Positions 43,624 through 56,151 are shown, counted from the first letter of the stretch. The stretch: 64,000 nucleotides of DNA from Lampris incognitus (GCF_029633865.1 NC_079212.1:105125961-105189960), one strand, 5' to 3'. The notes: generated by a model from the sequence alone, not told the origin. Made by a program: numbers and translations.

Positions 43624-43631
43624 GCTTTATG

Positions 43632-46439
43632 TGTCTGGTGTTGTATGATACTGACCAAGTCTTCAGGCTATATTTAACACTAGTGGGAACAGGAGATACA
43701 TTCATCGCGATTGTACTGTATATGAGATGGGGAAGTTTGGTGCGGCTGCTTTTGCAGGTTTAACATTTAATCCTGTGTTTTTGAATGCATTGCCTACTAT
43801 AGCTTGTTGGGACAGGATATACTACCCCCATGTGATTGTATATTTCAAATAGTGTTTTTTTTTTAAAGCAAACCATTCCATTTTCTCTTTCAGTTTGAGA
43901 GGTGTGTATTTTTACAATCTGTTTTTGCATGCAGGAAAATGAAAGGTTTTTTTTTTTTTTTGGTCTCTAAATACCCTTGCCTTTGGTTTAGCTTTTTAAC
44001 CACAGATGTTTGTGTGACTAAACTGAGGCAGTTTTTAACAAAGATGTTTGTAATTTGCCAAGGCTAAATTTCAACACTTCTCATGTCAGATTGGGATCTG
44101 GTCACATTACTTGTTAAAATGTTATTGCTGTCACTATTTTAAACTATTTTAACTTTTTTAGAATGTATACCTATATCAGTCCCTCCATTCATCCCCCATT
44201 CTGTCTGTCAATGATTAAGTTGGTGGCTAAGCGTAAGATTTTCCCCAAGTAATTTGCATCCTGCACCCCTCCCCCAAGTGTCTCAGTACTGACATTACTG
44301 ATAGTCCTGTCCAGTTGTAAATTAATACAATGATTAATGCAATTCTTTTTTTTTTTTTGCTGAAATTTAGCCTGAATGTTGGTCTCACATCAAGTTTGAG
44401 GTATGCTTGAATTATATTCAAGGCTTTTGAATTGACTCAAAAGAGAGGGGAAAAAAATAAATTTAACATAAAATGCACCTCAATCAATTTCTCAGATAAC
44501 ACCAGTTGAGAAATGACACCCCTGTACATTTTGGACTGCCAGGTACCCAAATTCTTAATGGCTTTAATATCAAAGATTCATGGCAGTTTACTGTGAAATT
44601 ATAAAGGATGGAAATGCTGGGTAAAGCATGTCACAGTGTTGACATTTTTGGAAACGATCCTAAAACTACTGATTATCGTACATGATGTGGTCCTGGTCAT
44701 GACATTCGGAAACATAAGGAAACACTAATGGTGGTGAGTGCCATATATTTTTGCTATTGTCTCTGAAGTGAGCATTGTTTCATGTGTGCATGAAAGTTGG
44801 ATGGCTTTGTGAAGTATTGTCTCTGCCATAATGAGTTTTGCACTTTGTCACATCCAGTGTACTAGTACTTAATGTCCCTGACATAATCAAACATTTGCTG
44901 TCACACATCTTATCTTACCTACACCAGCCATTTAAGCATAGAAGGACAATTGATTGGAATGATAATGCAATTTATTAAATAGAGCATAAAATCCAAGAAG
45001 AAAATCTTGTCACAGAAAAAGATTTTAACTCGATGCAGGTAATGAATGATCTGCCTTGTCACAAAGTGACTATACAACCTTTTGTTCCTTGAGAGTTGAC
45101 GGCAAAGGCCATTACTTCTTTATATACAATCATCTGGACTCTTAACAAAAAATTCACTGGGATCCACTACCACCTCACACAAATTTTAGCTGTGGGTCAA
45201 CTGTGAATAAAATACTTCTTGAAATAGCATGTTGTTAGTTGCCTTTATAGCACTGGCAGTGACCAAAAAAAGCTTCATTGTGATCCAAATAGATTTGATG
45301 AAGATCCATTATGGATTCAGAAATGCTAAAATAGTGACTTAGCGGTCAGTCTGAATTATCAGAGACACACACTCCTTCAGATTATGTGGCAAATGAATCC
45401 TGTAATAGTTCATGAGTACTAATGAAGATAAGGGAAAGAAAAATTCAGCTTTATCATTTTTATCATCTTAAACATGCCCATAATGGAGAGTGTGTAAAAT
45501 GTCACCATTTTGTCAACCAAGAACTCATGTAACACTCCTTAAACTACCGTGCTGTCCTTTTAGTAAGAAAAAAGTCTGCTAAAACTTATTTTTTTCAAAT
45601 TGATATTTCAGTTTGGATGGAAGTAAATTCTCACACTTAGTTTCCCCTGAAACAGGTTGTATGTGAATGTGCTGCAGGTACAGGTTGTCTTTTCTGGCTT
45701 ATACTGAAGCAGGGGAAACGCTAGTACATAGAGGTTGTGTGTCTCATAACAAGTCATGTCAGCGAAGTACTAATATATACCAGTCTCCTCTGTAAAACAC
45801 TACTTTGTCTAAGCAAACTTCTTTGAATAACGACAAGATGCACATGCAAATTGTTTTTCTTATCTGAAATAAGTTCTCATTGTGCTGTGTTGGGGCCGAT
45901 CATGTATGTTAAAGTACAGGAAGTGAACTACTCCATGACAATCGGTTTTGTACACAGACACCCCCCCACACACACACACCTCTTGTTTTGTTTTATGTCT
46001 ACATTAGCACCTGTATTCTGTATTGGGGAAAAATGTAATAAAACATTTCCTGTTATTGTTTCTATGACTGAATGGGAATATTTTCATTTTCAATGAGCTC
46101 CATGCACTCCTTTCCTTTTCGCTAAAAGTTGCAGTAATTTTTAACCTATGATGTGTTTAGCATTCAAAGTGTTTTTTTGTTTTATTTTTTTAAACATGTT
46201 ATACTCTTTTTGGGCTTAAATAGTGGCTTTCTCGGGCACGTGATTTCATTTTGCAATCACCAATTTATTATCCAAGTAAATTTGCAGGTTATTTATTTGA
46301 CATGCCTTTCGACATAATGAGCTGTTTGTGTAGGTTACACTAAGTATAACACAACAGAAAAGTAAAATAATTTAAAGCAGTATTTAATATAAAGGTATAA
46401 GCAGACAATGTTTTAAATTAAAAAAAAATCCTAGCAAAT
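43632..46439. other. No gene seen; may include distal rbm15b 3' UTR
   Basis: AT-rich sequence. AATAAA occurs near 44457 and 46037. No coding signature or repeat is recognised. Confidence 0.4.
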
Positions 46440-46452
46440 AAGGGGTCTACCT

Positions 46453-46646
46453 GTCGATGCATGCTTAATTATCCAGGTAAGAAAATAAAAGAAGGTTGAA
46501 TCAGTTCATCAGGATACAACGTTTATTGACAGATACTTTTCATCACTCATCTTAAGTGACATCTTCAACCTGACTGAAGAGGTCACTTAGATGAGGGATG
46601 AAACGCATCTCAAACGTATCCAGATGAACTGATTCAACCTTTGATG
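46453..46646. mobile_element. 194-bp Penelope-like foldback with 13-bp target duplication
   Basis: A minus-strand 3' end (ATGCATGCTTAATTATCCAGG...TCATCACTCATC) directly faces a plus-strand 3' end (GACTGAAGAGGTCACTTAGATGAGG...CCAGATGAACTGATTCAACC). AAGGGGTCTACCT flanks the unit at 46440-46452 and 46647-46659. Confidence 0.82.
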
Positions 46647-46659
46647 AAGGGGTCTACCT

Positions 46660-47807
46660 CTTTTTACATTTTCTACATCTCTAAAATATTCCATATCTCA
46701 CTGTCATTTTCATAATTTTGCCATTTTTAGAAGTTAACCATTACCACAAATAGTATTATGATGTACACTTTATACGAATTAGCCATCTGAGTCCATGCTG
46801 AACCTCAGCTGACCCCTGTCTGTTCTCTCTATGGAGCCAAGTCTCCATCTGAACAGCATGTAGGCTGCACTGTTTCTGGGTAAACCCTTCAAACATTTGG
46901 AAATTAGGTGGTCAATGACAACTGTCTTTCCTCAGGTGAAATGTAAACATTCAGCATTGTCGACGTGCCACTCGCCTTCATGGGATCTGTACATGCACCA
47001 TCTATACATTGCTAAAAATAACAGGAAATGCTTGGTCTTTTTAAAGGAAATGTCACCTCCCACATCCGCCATTGCTCTTGGAGAGTGAGGGAATGCCACA
47101 GATGTTTCTCACCAACAGGGGTCAGAATAAGCAAGGGAATGGAAACAGTGGTGACTCAGAGCCACTGAGTAGTTCACTGCTGTTACCAAACCCCATGTTT
47201 CCATTACTCAGAGAGGGATCTGGAGGAAAGGGCCTGAAAGCCTGCAGCAATGATTTAGTTCCTACTGGGACAAAACAGTGGCGAAACAAAACCCTTGCAG
47301 AAAAGCCATGGATTTGTCTTTTTGCATCTTATTCCAATTTTATTCAGGTTTTAATTACTTGTGATTTACTGTGGGGTTTTGAAATTTCTCCACGAATAAA
47401 GGTTAATCTAATATTTGTTTGATTTGTTTCGCAAACAGTGCCTTTGCTGGGATGCCTTTTCTTAAATGTGTAGAAAATCGGAGCCCGCATGACAAGCAGT
47501 CCACATTGTTGCCCTCCGCTGAAGCATAAGTTAACGGACTGATTGAACTAAAGGAATATTATCTGCCATTCATAACTTTTATTCCTGCTCTTTAGGCTTG
47601 ATTTTATAATCCTCATCCGTTACACTCACTGTTGGTTTGGCATAGGCATCCAAAGATGAGGTGTTTTTAAAACTGGCCAGCGGTAGAAACAAAAGCCGCC
47701 ATGGAAATCATGTTCAAATGGGAAACCAGTAACACAGAGAAATTGGTTAAAGGCAATATTTTGATTTGCAGGTTGACATAGTGGGGAATAAACCTATTTC
47801 TGTAAAA
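46660..47807. other. No gene seen
   Basis: Short ORFs only; none resembles a known protein. Confidence 0.4.
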
Positions 47808-48500
47808 CCCAGGTATGTTCACATGGCCATTGAAACTAGTTAATGGTCACGGCGATTTGCATATGAAACTGATCGCTGTTTTTGGTCATTATGCCACTGT
47901 ATTGTTTATAAATAGAGTGGGAATACCTGCAGTCAGCTGAGACTGAAGAGGTCACTTAGATGCAGTGTTGTAGTACTCGAGTCCAGGACTCAGACTCAAG
48001 TCCGACTCGAGTCCTGATTTTCAAGACTCGTGACTCGACTTGGACTTGAGCACTGATGACTCGCACTTGGACTTGGACTCGAGCATTGATTGCATTTGGA
48101 CTCTGGAGATGAGGAATCGAACTTGTTAATTGATAAAGACTGTTTTTGTTAGTTTTTTTGTAATAGGCCCTAATAATTTGGCATAAGATATTGATAGCTA
48201 TATTAATACCGTAACATTATTAAATTTTGTGCAATGGCAGCCATGTGTGTTCCACCTACATGTGGATTCACATGCCTACCCTCATGTTGGAGGTCATGAG
48301 CCCATCTTCTTCAACCTTGAGGACTCGGACTCAGGTAATAGGGACTTGACTCGGATTCGACTCGGACTCTTCTTTGGGGACTCGGACTCGACTCAGACTC
48401 GATGTTTAGTGACTCGACTACAACACTGCTTTGATGAGTGATGAAATGCTTCTCTGTCAATAAACATTGTGTCCAGATGAACTGATTCAACTTTCTGTGA
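47808..48500 (+). mobile_element. Penelope-like 3' fragment split by a MITE
   Basis: TTCACATGGCCATTGAAACTAG...AATTTGCATATGAAAC-type series up to GAGGTCACTTAGATG, then resuming after the MITE as TGATGAGTGATGAAATGC...CCAGATGAACTGATTCAAC. Confidence 0.75.
47963..48428. mobile_element. hAT-type MITE rich in GACTCGAGTC units
   Basis: Starts CAGTGTTGTAGTACTCGAG and ends CGACTACAACACTG. The 8-bp flanks CTTAGATG (47955-47962) and CTTTGATG (48429-48436) differ at one base. The interior carries many GACTCG/CGAGTC units at both ends around an AT-rich middle. Confidence 0.9.
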
Positions 48501-48557
48501 TTCCCACCAGAGGACCAACTGAGAGGCCTGCTATGATCAGCCCCCTCTCACATCATT

Positions 48558-48691
48558 TACCCATCCATCCATTATCCAAAATGCTTATCCTGCTCTCAGG
48601 GTCGTGGGGATGCTGGAGCCTATCCCAGCAGTCATTGGGCGGCAGGCGGGGAGACACTCTGGACAGGCCACCAGGCCATCACACAGGGCAG

Positions 48692-48789
<98 letters not shown>

Positions 48790-48833
48790 GGGCAATTTAA
48801 TATGACCGATTCACCTGACCTACATGTCTTTGA
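48558..48833 (-). mobile_element. SINE-A copy, head lost, with expanded CA array
   Basis: CCATCCATCCATTATCC, CTGCTCTCAGGGTCGTGGGG and CCAGCAGTCATTGGGCGGC are the complement of the SINE-A 3' body. A (CA)n array occupies 48691-48785 at the position where other copies have a short TG run. The tRNA-like head is missing. Confidence 0.8.
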
Positions 48834-49404
48834 GTTCACATCGTTTATATTTTCCCAAAACATTTCTGTAATTCCTTTTTATAATTTTGCCAATAGCCTG
48901 GAGATAATTCACCTGCCTTCCGAAGTGTTGCCAGCAATGGCAGTTTAACAGTACTTGTCATCGTGTGTTATGAATTCTTTAAGTGTGAGGTAATGATTTG
49001 TTTGGCCCTGATAAACTCATTGAAGTCCTGCAGTGGAAAGTGGGCTACCGAGCAGTTGACAGAGTAAATTCAGCTCATTAGATGCTCTACGGGTGATTCG
49101 GGGACTCTGTGTGTGGCTTTTGAAAACTCGATGCCTCCCTCATTACCCTCGCCACTCTCTCTCTCTCTGTCTCTCCTTTCTTTCTCTCTCCCCATTCCTC
49201 TCTCCTCTTCTGGTTGTTGTGCAACATTTGCCTGCACCCCCCCAATTGCATACTCTTTATCTCGCCTTTGTGTTAAACACACAGACACACTCATATGTTT
49301 GTCTCCTCTCTGTCTTTCACCAGCAACCTTTATCTCTTCCTTCTTTTTCTCTCCTCTCTGTCTTTTTCTACTGCCCCTACCCTCTCTTCGCTTTCTCCCC
49401 AATA

Positions 49405-49406
<2 letters not shown>

Positions 49407-49481
<75 letters not shown>
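49407..49481. repeat. (CA)n microsatellite
   Basis: About 37 units, following a C/T-rich tract (49130-49400). Between 48834 and 49130 nothing is recognised. Confidence 0.97.
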
Positions 49482-49494
49482 CCCCTCATTGACT

Positions 49495-49759
49495 ACATTC
49501 CTTACTGAGCCCTTAACCCTAAACTTAACCATGCCTACATTACATGCCTATACATTATTACATATTACATGCCTATCCGTAACCTTTACCCTCTCCTTAA
49601 CCTAATCCCAATTCTAACCTTAACCCTAAACCCAAATCCTAACCCTAAAATAGACCATTTTTCTTGTGAGGACCCATAAAATGTCCCCACAAGGTAGGTG
49701 GTTTCAGGTTTTTGTATCCTAATGGAGACCAAATATCTCCATTAGGATACAAAAACCTG

Positions 49760-49801
<42 letters not shown>
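49495..49801. repeat. Telomere-like TTAACCCTAA spacer, 25-bp-arm hairpin and CA run
   Basis: Imperfect TAACCCTAA-type units run from 49510 to 49650. A GGACCCATAAAATGTCCCCACAAGG stretch follows. Then a near-perfect inverted repeat (arms built on TTTTTGTATCCTAATGGAGA and its complement, about 49706-49760) ends in a (CA)n run 49762-49801. It resembles a recurrent fish repeat that precedes CA arrays. Confidence 0.65.
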
Positions 49802-49808
<7 letters not shown>

Positions 49809-50754
49809 AATATGTGCATACCCTCCCCCATTTGTGGTAGGCTGACAGCAGCAGTGATGGTGGCTAGTGATGCTGGGGCTTTTACAGCAGCAGGGAGGAA
49901 ATGGAAGGCTGATAAAATATTAATGTGGAATCATGGGCGCTCCAATGAGATCCATTAGGCGGGTAAAATTGATGGGCAGAGTGTGTACTACCAGACACCC
50001 CCTCCCTGAATAGCCCAGATGGAAATAGCAGATTGTTAGAATTGGAGAGTACCGTGGCTGTGGGATTGTGTGGTACAGCTTCTAGATCTCCTTCTCCTCA
50101 CTGAGGGGCACTGACGCTCCTGTTCTTCCCTGCCTTTGTACTGTTATCTGATTGTCACGGCGTACACGAGAGCTTGAGACAAACCATGCTCTGCAAATCA
50201 CATGTTGTGTTTGTCAAGTTGTATTTATCACAAGGAAGTGAACGTTGTGTTGTTTTAATGGAAAATAAAACAAGGACACCGTGTCAAAGAAGAGTTCAAC
50301 TTTCGTGTGACTTCGTTGTGAACATTGTCCTGAGTCTGTAATTGGAAGTAGGCCTAGTATTTTCAACCGAGTAGCTAACGTTACACGTTTTTTACATATT
50401 GTCCTGAGGGGACATAGGAAAATAGACACTTTTGCCGCTGTTCAGCAGAGCTAAAGTTAGCATGTGTGAATCAAGTGTTTAGCTAACCAACAACCTGGAA
50501 AAGCTCCTTGATGTAGCTTGAGAAAATGTGTATGTTTTCTTTCTTCCCCTCTTGATTGGACTCTATAACTCCATTTCTTCCCTTCCATGCATACCCCTAC
50601 CCCTTTCTCCCATTGCTCCCTTTTGGCTCGAGTGATTCCTTTTTGCCCCTCCTCCGCCGACCCCCTCCCCCCTTCACCATTCATCTCAAACCCCTCTTTT
50701 GCGCCTGCTTATATTCTCCCTTATTATCCATTCTTCCTTTCCATTACCTGAGAT
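49802..50754. other. No gene seen; unique-looking sequence
   Basis: The piece 49840-50160 is of balanced composition with no repeat match and could be a conserved non-coding element. 50540-50720 is C/T-rich. Confidence 0.35.
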
Positions 50755-50870
50755 ATGGGATAGAGGAGCAGGCTTCTAATCGTGAAGTCGCCTGTTCGAA
50801 ACTCCTTTACAGGCTGGAAAAATGGGCTTAGGGAAAATGAATGACTCAATAAACATTTATGGAGATTTTC
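50755..50870 (+). mobile_element. tRNA-like SINE fragment
   Basis: GGGATAGAGGAGCAGGC (A-box-like) and CCTGTTCGAAACTCC (B-box-like), then a body with GGAAAAATGGG. A related minus-strand piece is at about 52390-52700. Confidence 0.5.
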
Positions 50871-51724
50871 CGAACCAAGTCGCTTTTAACAGCCTACCGA
50901 GCGAAACCAAGCAGCTGCGTGAGTGTGTGAATGTGAAGCGGGGCATTGTTGGGAAAGAGCATGCATGCTTGGTTAGAATTTTCCCTTCATAAGGCGAGGT
51001 CTAAAACAAAATGACCTGCCTCTTTTCTCCAATCCCTGACTTTCCAACCTCTCTCTCATCACCTCCTTTTCCATCGCATCTCTTACACACAGCCTCCCAA
51101 TGACATCTTATCCCAGGGCAAGGTACCGTTCAGCTTCTGTACAGCTGCTGGTGGTGGTGGTTGGGGGTCACTAGACTCCAATGTTAAAGCTCCTGCATCA
51201 GCGTCGGACGCCTTGAGCTTCTGTTGCTGGTGCTGACAATTTTCACATTTTTTCTCCTACGATGGCTTGGCCTAATATGACTTATAGGTAGTGGTTAAGT
51301 TTAGAGTTAAGGTGTCTGTACAGATGCAAAAGGGTACCTTAGGCATCGTGTCCTGATGTTTTGGTCAAAGCGTCAATGTACGATGAAGTGGGATCATATT
51401 CCTCCTCTCCTCCCACCTCCTCCATGTTCTACACCACCCCTGAAGCTTCCTAGCTGCTCCTCTCTACCTTTCCTCATTCTGTTCCTCCTCGCCCTCACCT
51501 ATCACCCCCCCCACACACACACACATCTCCTTCACCTGGACCCTGACCCACCCATCCCTCCTCACCCTCCTGTCCTGTGCAGAGAGCCACCATTCATCAA
51601 TAGCTCCTCCTTCTCTTGCTGTGTCTTCTCTAACACCCGATCGTCCACCTCTTCTCCCTCTTTCCTCACCATTTCACCACCTCCCCCACAACCTCCTCCT
51701 TCTATTGTCCTCCGAGTCTCTGAG

Positions 51725-51850
51725 CTCTAGACAGCCATGACATTTAGCCACCATTAATCAACAGCTAAACACATCCCTCGTCTGCCTGGTTAGGAAAGCT
51801 GCAGTGTTGTTTTTGACGTCACTCCATGCGGAGAGCAAAGAGGTGTGCAC
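51725..51850 (+). repeat. Unit 1 of a diverged duplicated element
   Basis: ACAGCCATGACATTTAGCC, CCATTAATCAACAGCT and ACATCCCTC line up in order with 53315-53430. Confidence 0.5.
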
Positions 51851-52389
51851 CTCCTGCCGATTTCACTCGCTCCTCCTGTCTTCCTCTTCTCTTTCCTCCT
51901 CAACCTGTACGATTCCTCCTGTCTCCTGCTCTGACTCCTTTCTACTATTCCCCCTCCCCTTGCCCCCCCCCCCCCGCCCCAGGCCATGCTCTATTCTCCT
52001 CATTTCCACATCCTTTGCTAATTCACCCTCATGCTGGTAATGGGTTTCCATGATGCAAGCTGAGGTAAGGCGTGATTGTTAGACTTGATTCAGGCTTGGC
52101 TTCTGGTACAGATGCACAGACTCTAGTGTTTATCCATCCATGGTTGTTTGACAATGTCGACAGCTATCAGCAAGCAGCTTTAACATATGTTTGACAGAAG
52201 AAAGAGACTGTCAAGCAGTTTGACTGGATTGCCAATTTGGAACAGCAAAATTGTGCAAATGAGAAAGTGTAATGTTCGCCATCGAGAGGACAGAGTATAT
52301 TTCTGTTGAGTAACAATTGCCAGGTATGCCAAACAATAAAACACAAATTTACCTCATCTATCATCATTAGCCTTCAAATTTTTATTTGT

Positions 52390-52700
52390 CTAGGGGAAAT
52401 TGACTGGACACCTATGGTCTTTTCCAGCAACGCCATGCTTCACTTTCAAAAGGTTTGCATCCATTTGAGCCAAGGAGCATTTCAACTCCAGTCTTCTGTT
52501 AGCCACTGGGCCACTCCTCTGGAGCTGGTCAAGTGCATCTCTGTGGAAGACACAGAGGGAGGAAGGGGCACTGCTCACTCTTGCCCCATCCACATTTTAC
52601 CATCCGTCCCAGGGATTTAAACCTGTGCCCTTACAGTCACAAGCCTGCATGTTCCAGTATTCTGCCAATGCTAACATTACAGTTTGCCCTATCTGCCACT
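52390..52700 (-). mobile_element. SINE-like fragment, minus strand
   Basis: On the minus strand ACATGCAGGCTTGTGAC precedes GGTTTAAATCCCTGGG (B-box-like). Same style of head as 50755-50870. Confidence 0.45.
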
Positions 52701-53304
52701 TCCCTACCGTACCTCTTTGACTTCCTCTTCATCTTCCACCTCCTTACCACCCCATTCTCTTCCTGAGGTATAAATCCTACCTTCATCATCATCTTTACCC
52801 TCACCGCTCTCTTCCTCACCTCTCCCTCATCCGTGGCGTGGACAACTGCGGCGATACTTTGTCAACACTCATCACCACCCAAACCCATTCCTTATGAAGC
52901 CTGTTCAGAAACCTCTCGTATGGTTCTGGGCTCAGAATGGGTGGGGCCTTCACCTCCCCACTCCATCCTCTACCTCCTCTCCCCTCAACTGCTCTTTTCT
53001 TCTTTAGTCACAAAACTTTCCTCTTTCTCCACCCCCTCTCTTGCAAATCCCTTCTCTTTCACCCCCCCCCCCACCCTCACCACCACCTCCTTTCATGCCT
53101 TGCTCTCTCCTTTCCCCGGCCTTTTTCTCCTCATCTAATCCCTTCTCTTCCATCAGCTCTTCATCCTCTAACTCCTCCTCTCCACCCCTCATCACGGTCC
53201 TCCCGTCATTCTCTAACTCCCCCCCCCCTTCCCCAGTTCGCCTCCTTGTCCACTCCCATCCCTCCTTCTGCGACATGCAACATGCACACACCTCCTTCAC
53301 TCTG

Positions 53305-53430
53305 TCCTCTGAACAGCAGGCAGCTGTGATATTTAACCACTATTCATCATCAGCTGAGCCCATCCCTCTCCCGGCTTGTGAGAAATCTGTGGCATTGTTT
53401 TGTCAGCATGCCGCGCTGTGAGCAAGCAGA
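53305..53430 (+). repeat. Unit 2 of a diverged duplicated element
   Basis: GCAGCTGTGATATTTAACC, CTATTCATCATCAGCTG and CCATCCCTC, colinear with 51725-51850. It includes CAGCTG E-boxes. Confidence 0.5.
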
Positions 53431-53792
53431 CTCTCTCCGTCACGGGTTTTATGAAAATGTTCCCCTCCAGACGCAACCTTCATTCCTCAAAGTGCTTCCC
53501 TCCCAATCACCCTCGTTTGACCTTTTCGCGGATTCGAGTCGACGGTATACAATGGCTGTATAGTCCTAATTCCCCCACCTTGTCGCTCACACCCGGCCTA
53601 ATCCCCCCTCAGATCCTCAAAGAAGGGAATGAGCGAGGCAGCATATGAGGGTGTGAGTTCATGTAATGGAGCACGTCGGCCGCTGTCTGCCCAGGCAGAG
53701 ACAGAGTCCTGTGTTGGACAATGGGGGGCTTTATTCTTTTGCAGGATTGTGTGGGTATTTTTAGGTTGTGAGGGGCTCACTGATATAGTTTA

Positions 53793-53793
<1 letters not shown>

Positions 53794-53869
<76 letters not shown>
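53794..53869. repeat. (GT)n microsatellite
   Basis: About 38 units, followed by a GT-rich degenerate zone to about 54010. Confidence 0.97.
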
Positions 53870-53870
<1 letters not shown>

Positions 53871-54651
53871 ACATATTAGTGTGTATGTTTCTCTATCACG
53901 GGGTTATAGTGTGTTTGTGTCTCTGTGTATCACTGTGTGTTTGTATCACTGCATTTTATGGTATAGGTGTATGTTTGTGGAATCTTGTGCGGGTGTGTAA
54001 CTGTTTTTGTGTGTCTGCATGCCTCAGCTCCAGTCTGCTAGTCTGCTATGAATTTCTCAACCTGTCTGCCTCTCTGTGTATTTGTCTGCCTGCTTGTCTG
54101 CCTGTCTGTGGAGTTGTCTGTCAGCAGTGATGAACATGAACAAACATTTAATAATACCCCCCCCCCCCCAAAAACCCCCCAAAACAAAACAGCTGTTTGA
54201 TGACTTCGATGACATCTGCTGCTGCTATCATTATAGTATTGTAAAAGTAAATGATAAATGGTTATATATGTGGTTGTACATGTTGATATGGATTCAGTAG
54301 CCTGGAGAAACCCCATGCCCCAGTTTCTCCCATATTTATCTCAGTGGACATCTGGCTTTGCCCTGTATGTGTATAACACGTTTAACGCTGAAAACGGCTG
54401 GAGAAAAATTCCGCGCGGTTAGCGATGAAGTCAGCCAATACTCTTTTTTTTTCTTCTTTACCAAAGGAAATTACATTGTGAAGATACCAGTATTTTGCAG
54501 CATACTAGTGATAGTAAACAATGCCCGGAGGGGGAAGGAAGGCGATGAAAACAAAGCACTTGAAGAGAAGGAGATACAGGCTGTATCATATATCTTTGAT
54601 TTGTCAGGCACTTAAGGGTTTGACCCAATGCTCAAACACAACTTCTCCCAC

Positions 54652-54663
<12 letters not shown>

Positions 54664-54702
<39 letters not shown>

Positions 54703-54717
54703 CGCGCGCGCGCGCGC
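54664..54717. repeat. (CA)n(GC)n microsatellite
   Basis: About 18 CA units, then alternating GC, like the array at 38971. Confidence 0.95.
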
Positions 54718-54908
54718 ACTCTCCCACAAGTGAAGCCACACACAACACACAAAGCTCTGCTGCTGCGACCACTGAGACGTTTATAATGGGGTAACTAATA
54801 CCTCAGCTTGAGGCCATGGCACCATGCTGGCAGATGGAGGCTTTGAGGTAGGAACTCCTGGTTCACATCCATCAGCCCTCTTAACCACCCCAGTTAAACA
54901 CTTCATAT

Positions 54909-54965
54909 ATCGAAACCGTCAATGGTGTTGATAGAAGTGCTCAACTAATGAGGAGCGGAATATCA

Positions 54966-54970
<5 letters not shown>
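54909..54970 (+). repeat. Dispersed repeat family R1, copy 3
   Basis: GTCAATGGTGTTG, GTGCTCAACTAATGAGGAGCGG and AATATCAATACA, then a (TA)n run (54970-55004). Confidence 0.65.
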
Positions 54971-55006
<36 letters not shown>

Positions 55007-55063
55007 CCAGAGTCATAGAGTCATATTTATCATATAACTGGTTTCTTGTGGATGAATAAAGTC

Positions 55064-55534
<471 letters not shown>

Positions 55535-56151
55535 CCTAAGCCGAGCAGCTTGCTGTTTGCTGTCATGTATGCACACATGGCTGTTCATGTGGGATGTGAT
55601 AATTGACAGGCTCACAGGTTTGTGTGTGAGGTGCCACATGTGTGGATTGGCCATCATGTAAGTGTGAAACTAACGGGAAATGAAAGATCATCCCTGGTCA
55701 TGTCTGCAGGGTGAAGTGAATTATTCATGGTTTTTGTATATGGGGTGGCCACAGCACATCTGTATTTATTTTCACTTTTAAAGTTTTTTTCTTTTTTCTT
55801 TTAGATTTTCTCAAACAAGGAAATCTTGTCACTAGTTTATAATGGTTGTGTGTTTCATCTACCTCATTTTTTTATTTTATTTTTTGCTCATGAAAGCTAG
55901 ACTACAAAGTGTCCACTGTTGACTGCGAGCAATAGGCTACTTCTGTGCTTTATCATGAGGGTGCAGTGGCCTACAGTAAGGAAGACTTGACGAACTTGAC
56001 AAAGCCGTTCTTGAGTTTATGCAAAAGAAATTACACCCACTGGCAATTCAGTTCAGCACGCAGTTTTGCTGCTGGAACATCAGGTGGTCTGCTACGAACA
56101 GTTGCCCCGTAGATAACGTACGACATGTCTGGTCTCATGATATTGTCACAC

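Larger units (their letters stand above)
51380..53270 (+). other. Pyrimidine-rich tracts, no gene seen
   Basis: Most of 51390-52010 and 52690-53270 is C/T on the plus strand (CTCCT, CCCCC and TTCCTC runs). ORFs here are compositional artefacts. Confidence 0.7.

Noticed and set aside
49510-49650. Interstitial telomere
   Set aside because: Units are imperfect and few; more likely part of a dispersed fish repeat.
53795-54130. Cys/Val-repeat ORFs in GT arrays (also 48585, 57246, 56255, 59046)
   Set aside because: Translations of dinucleotide repeats.
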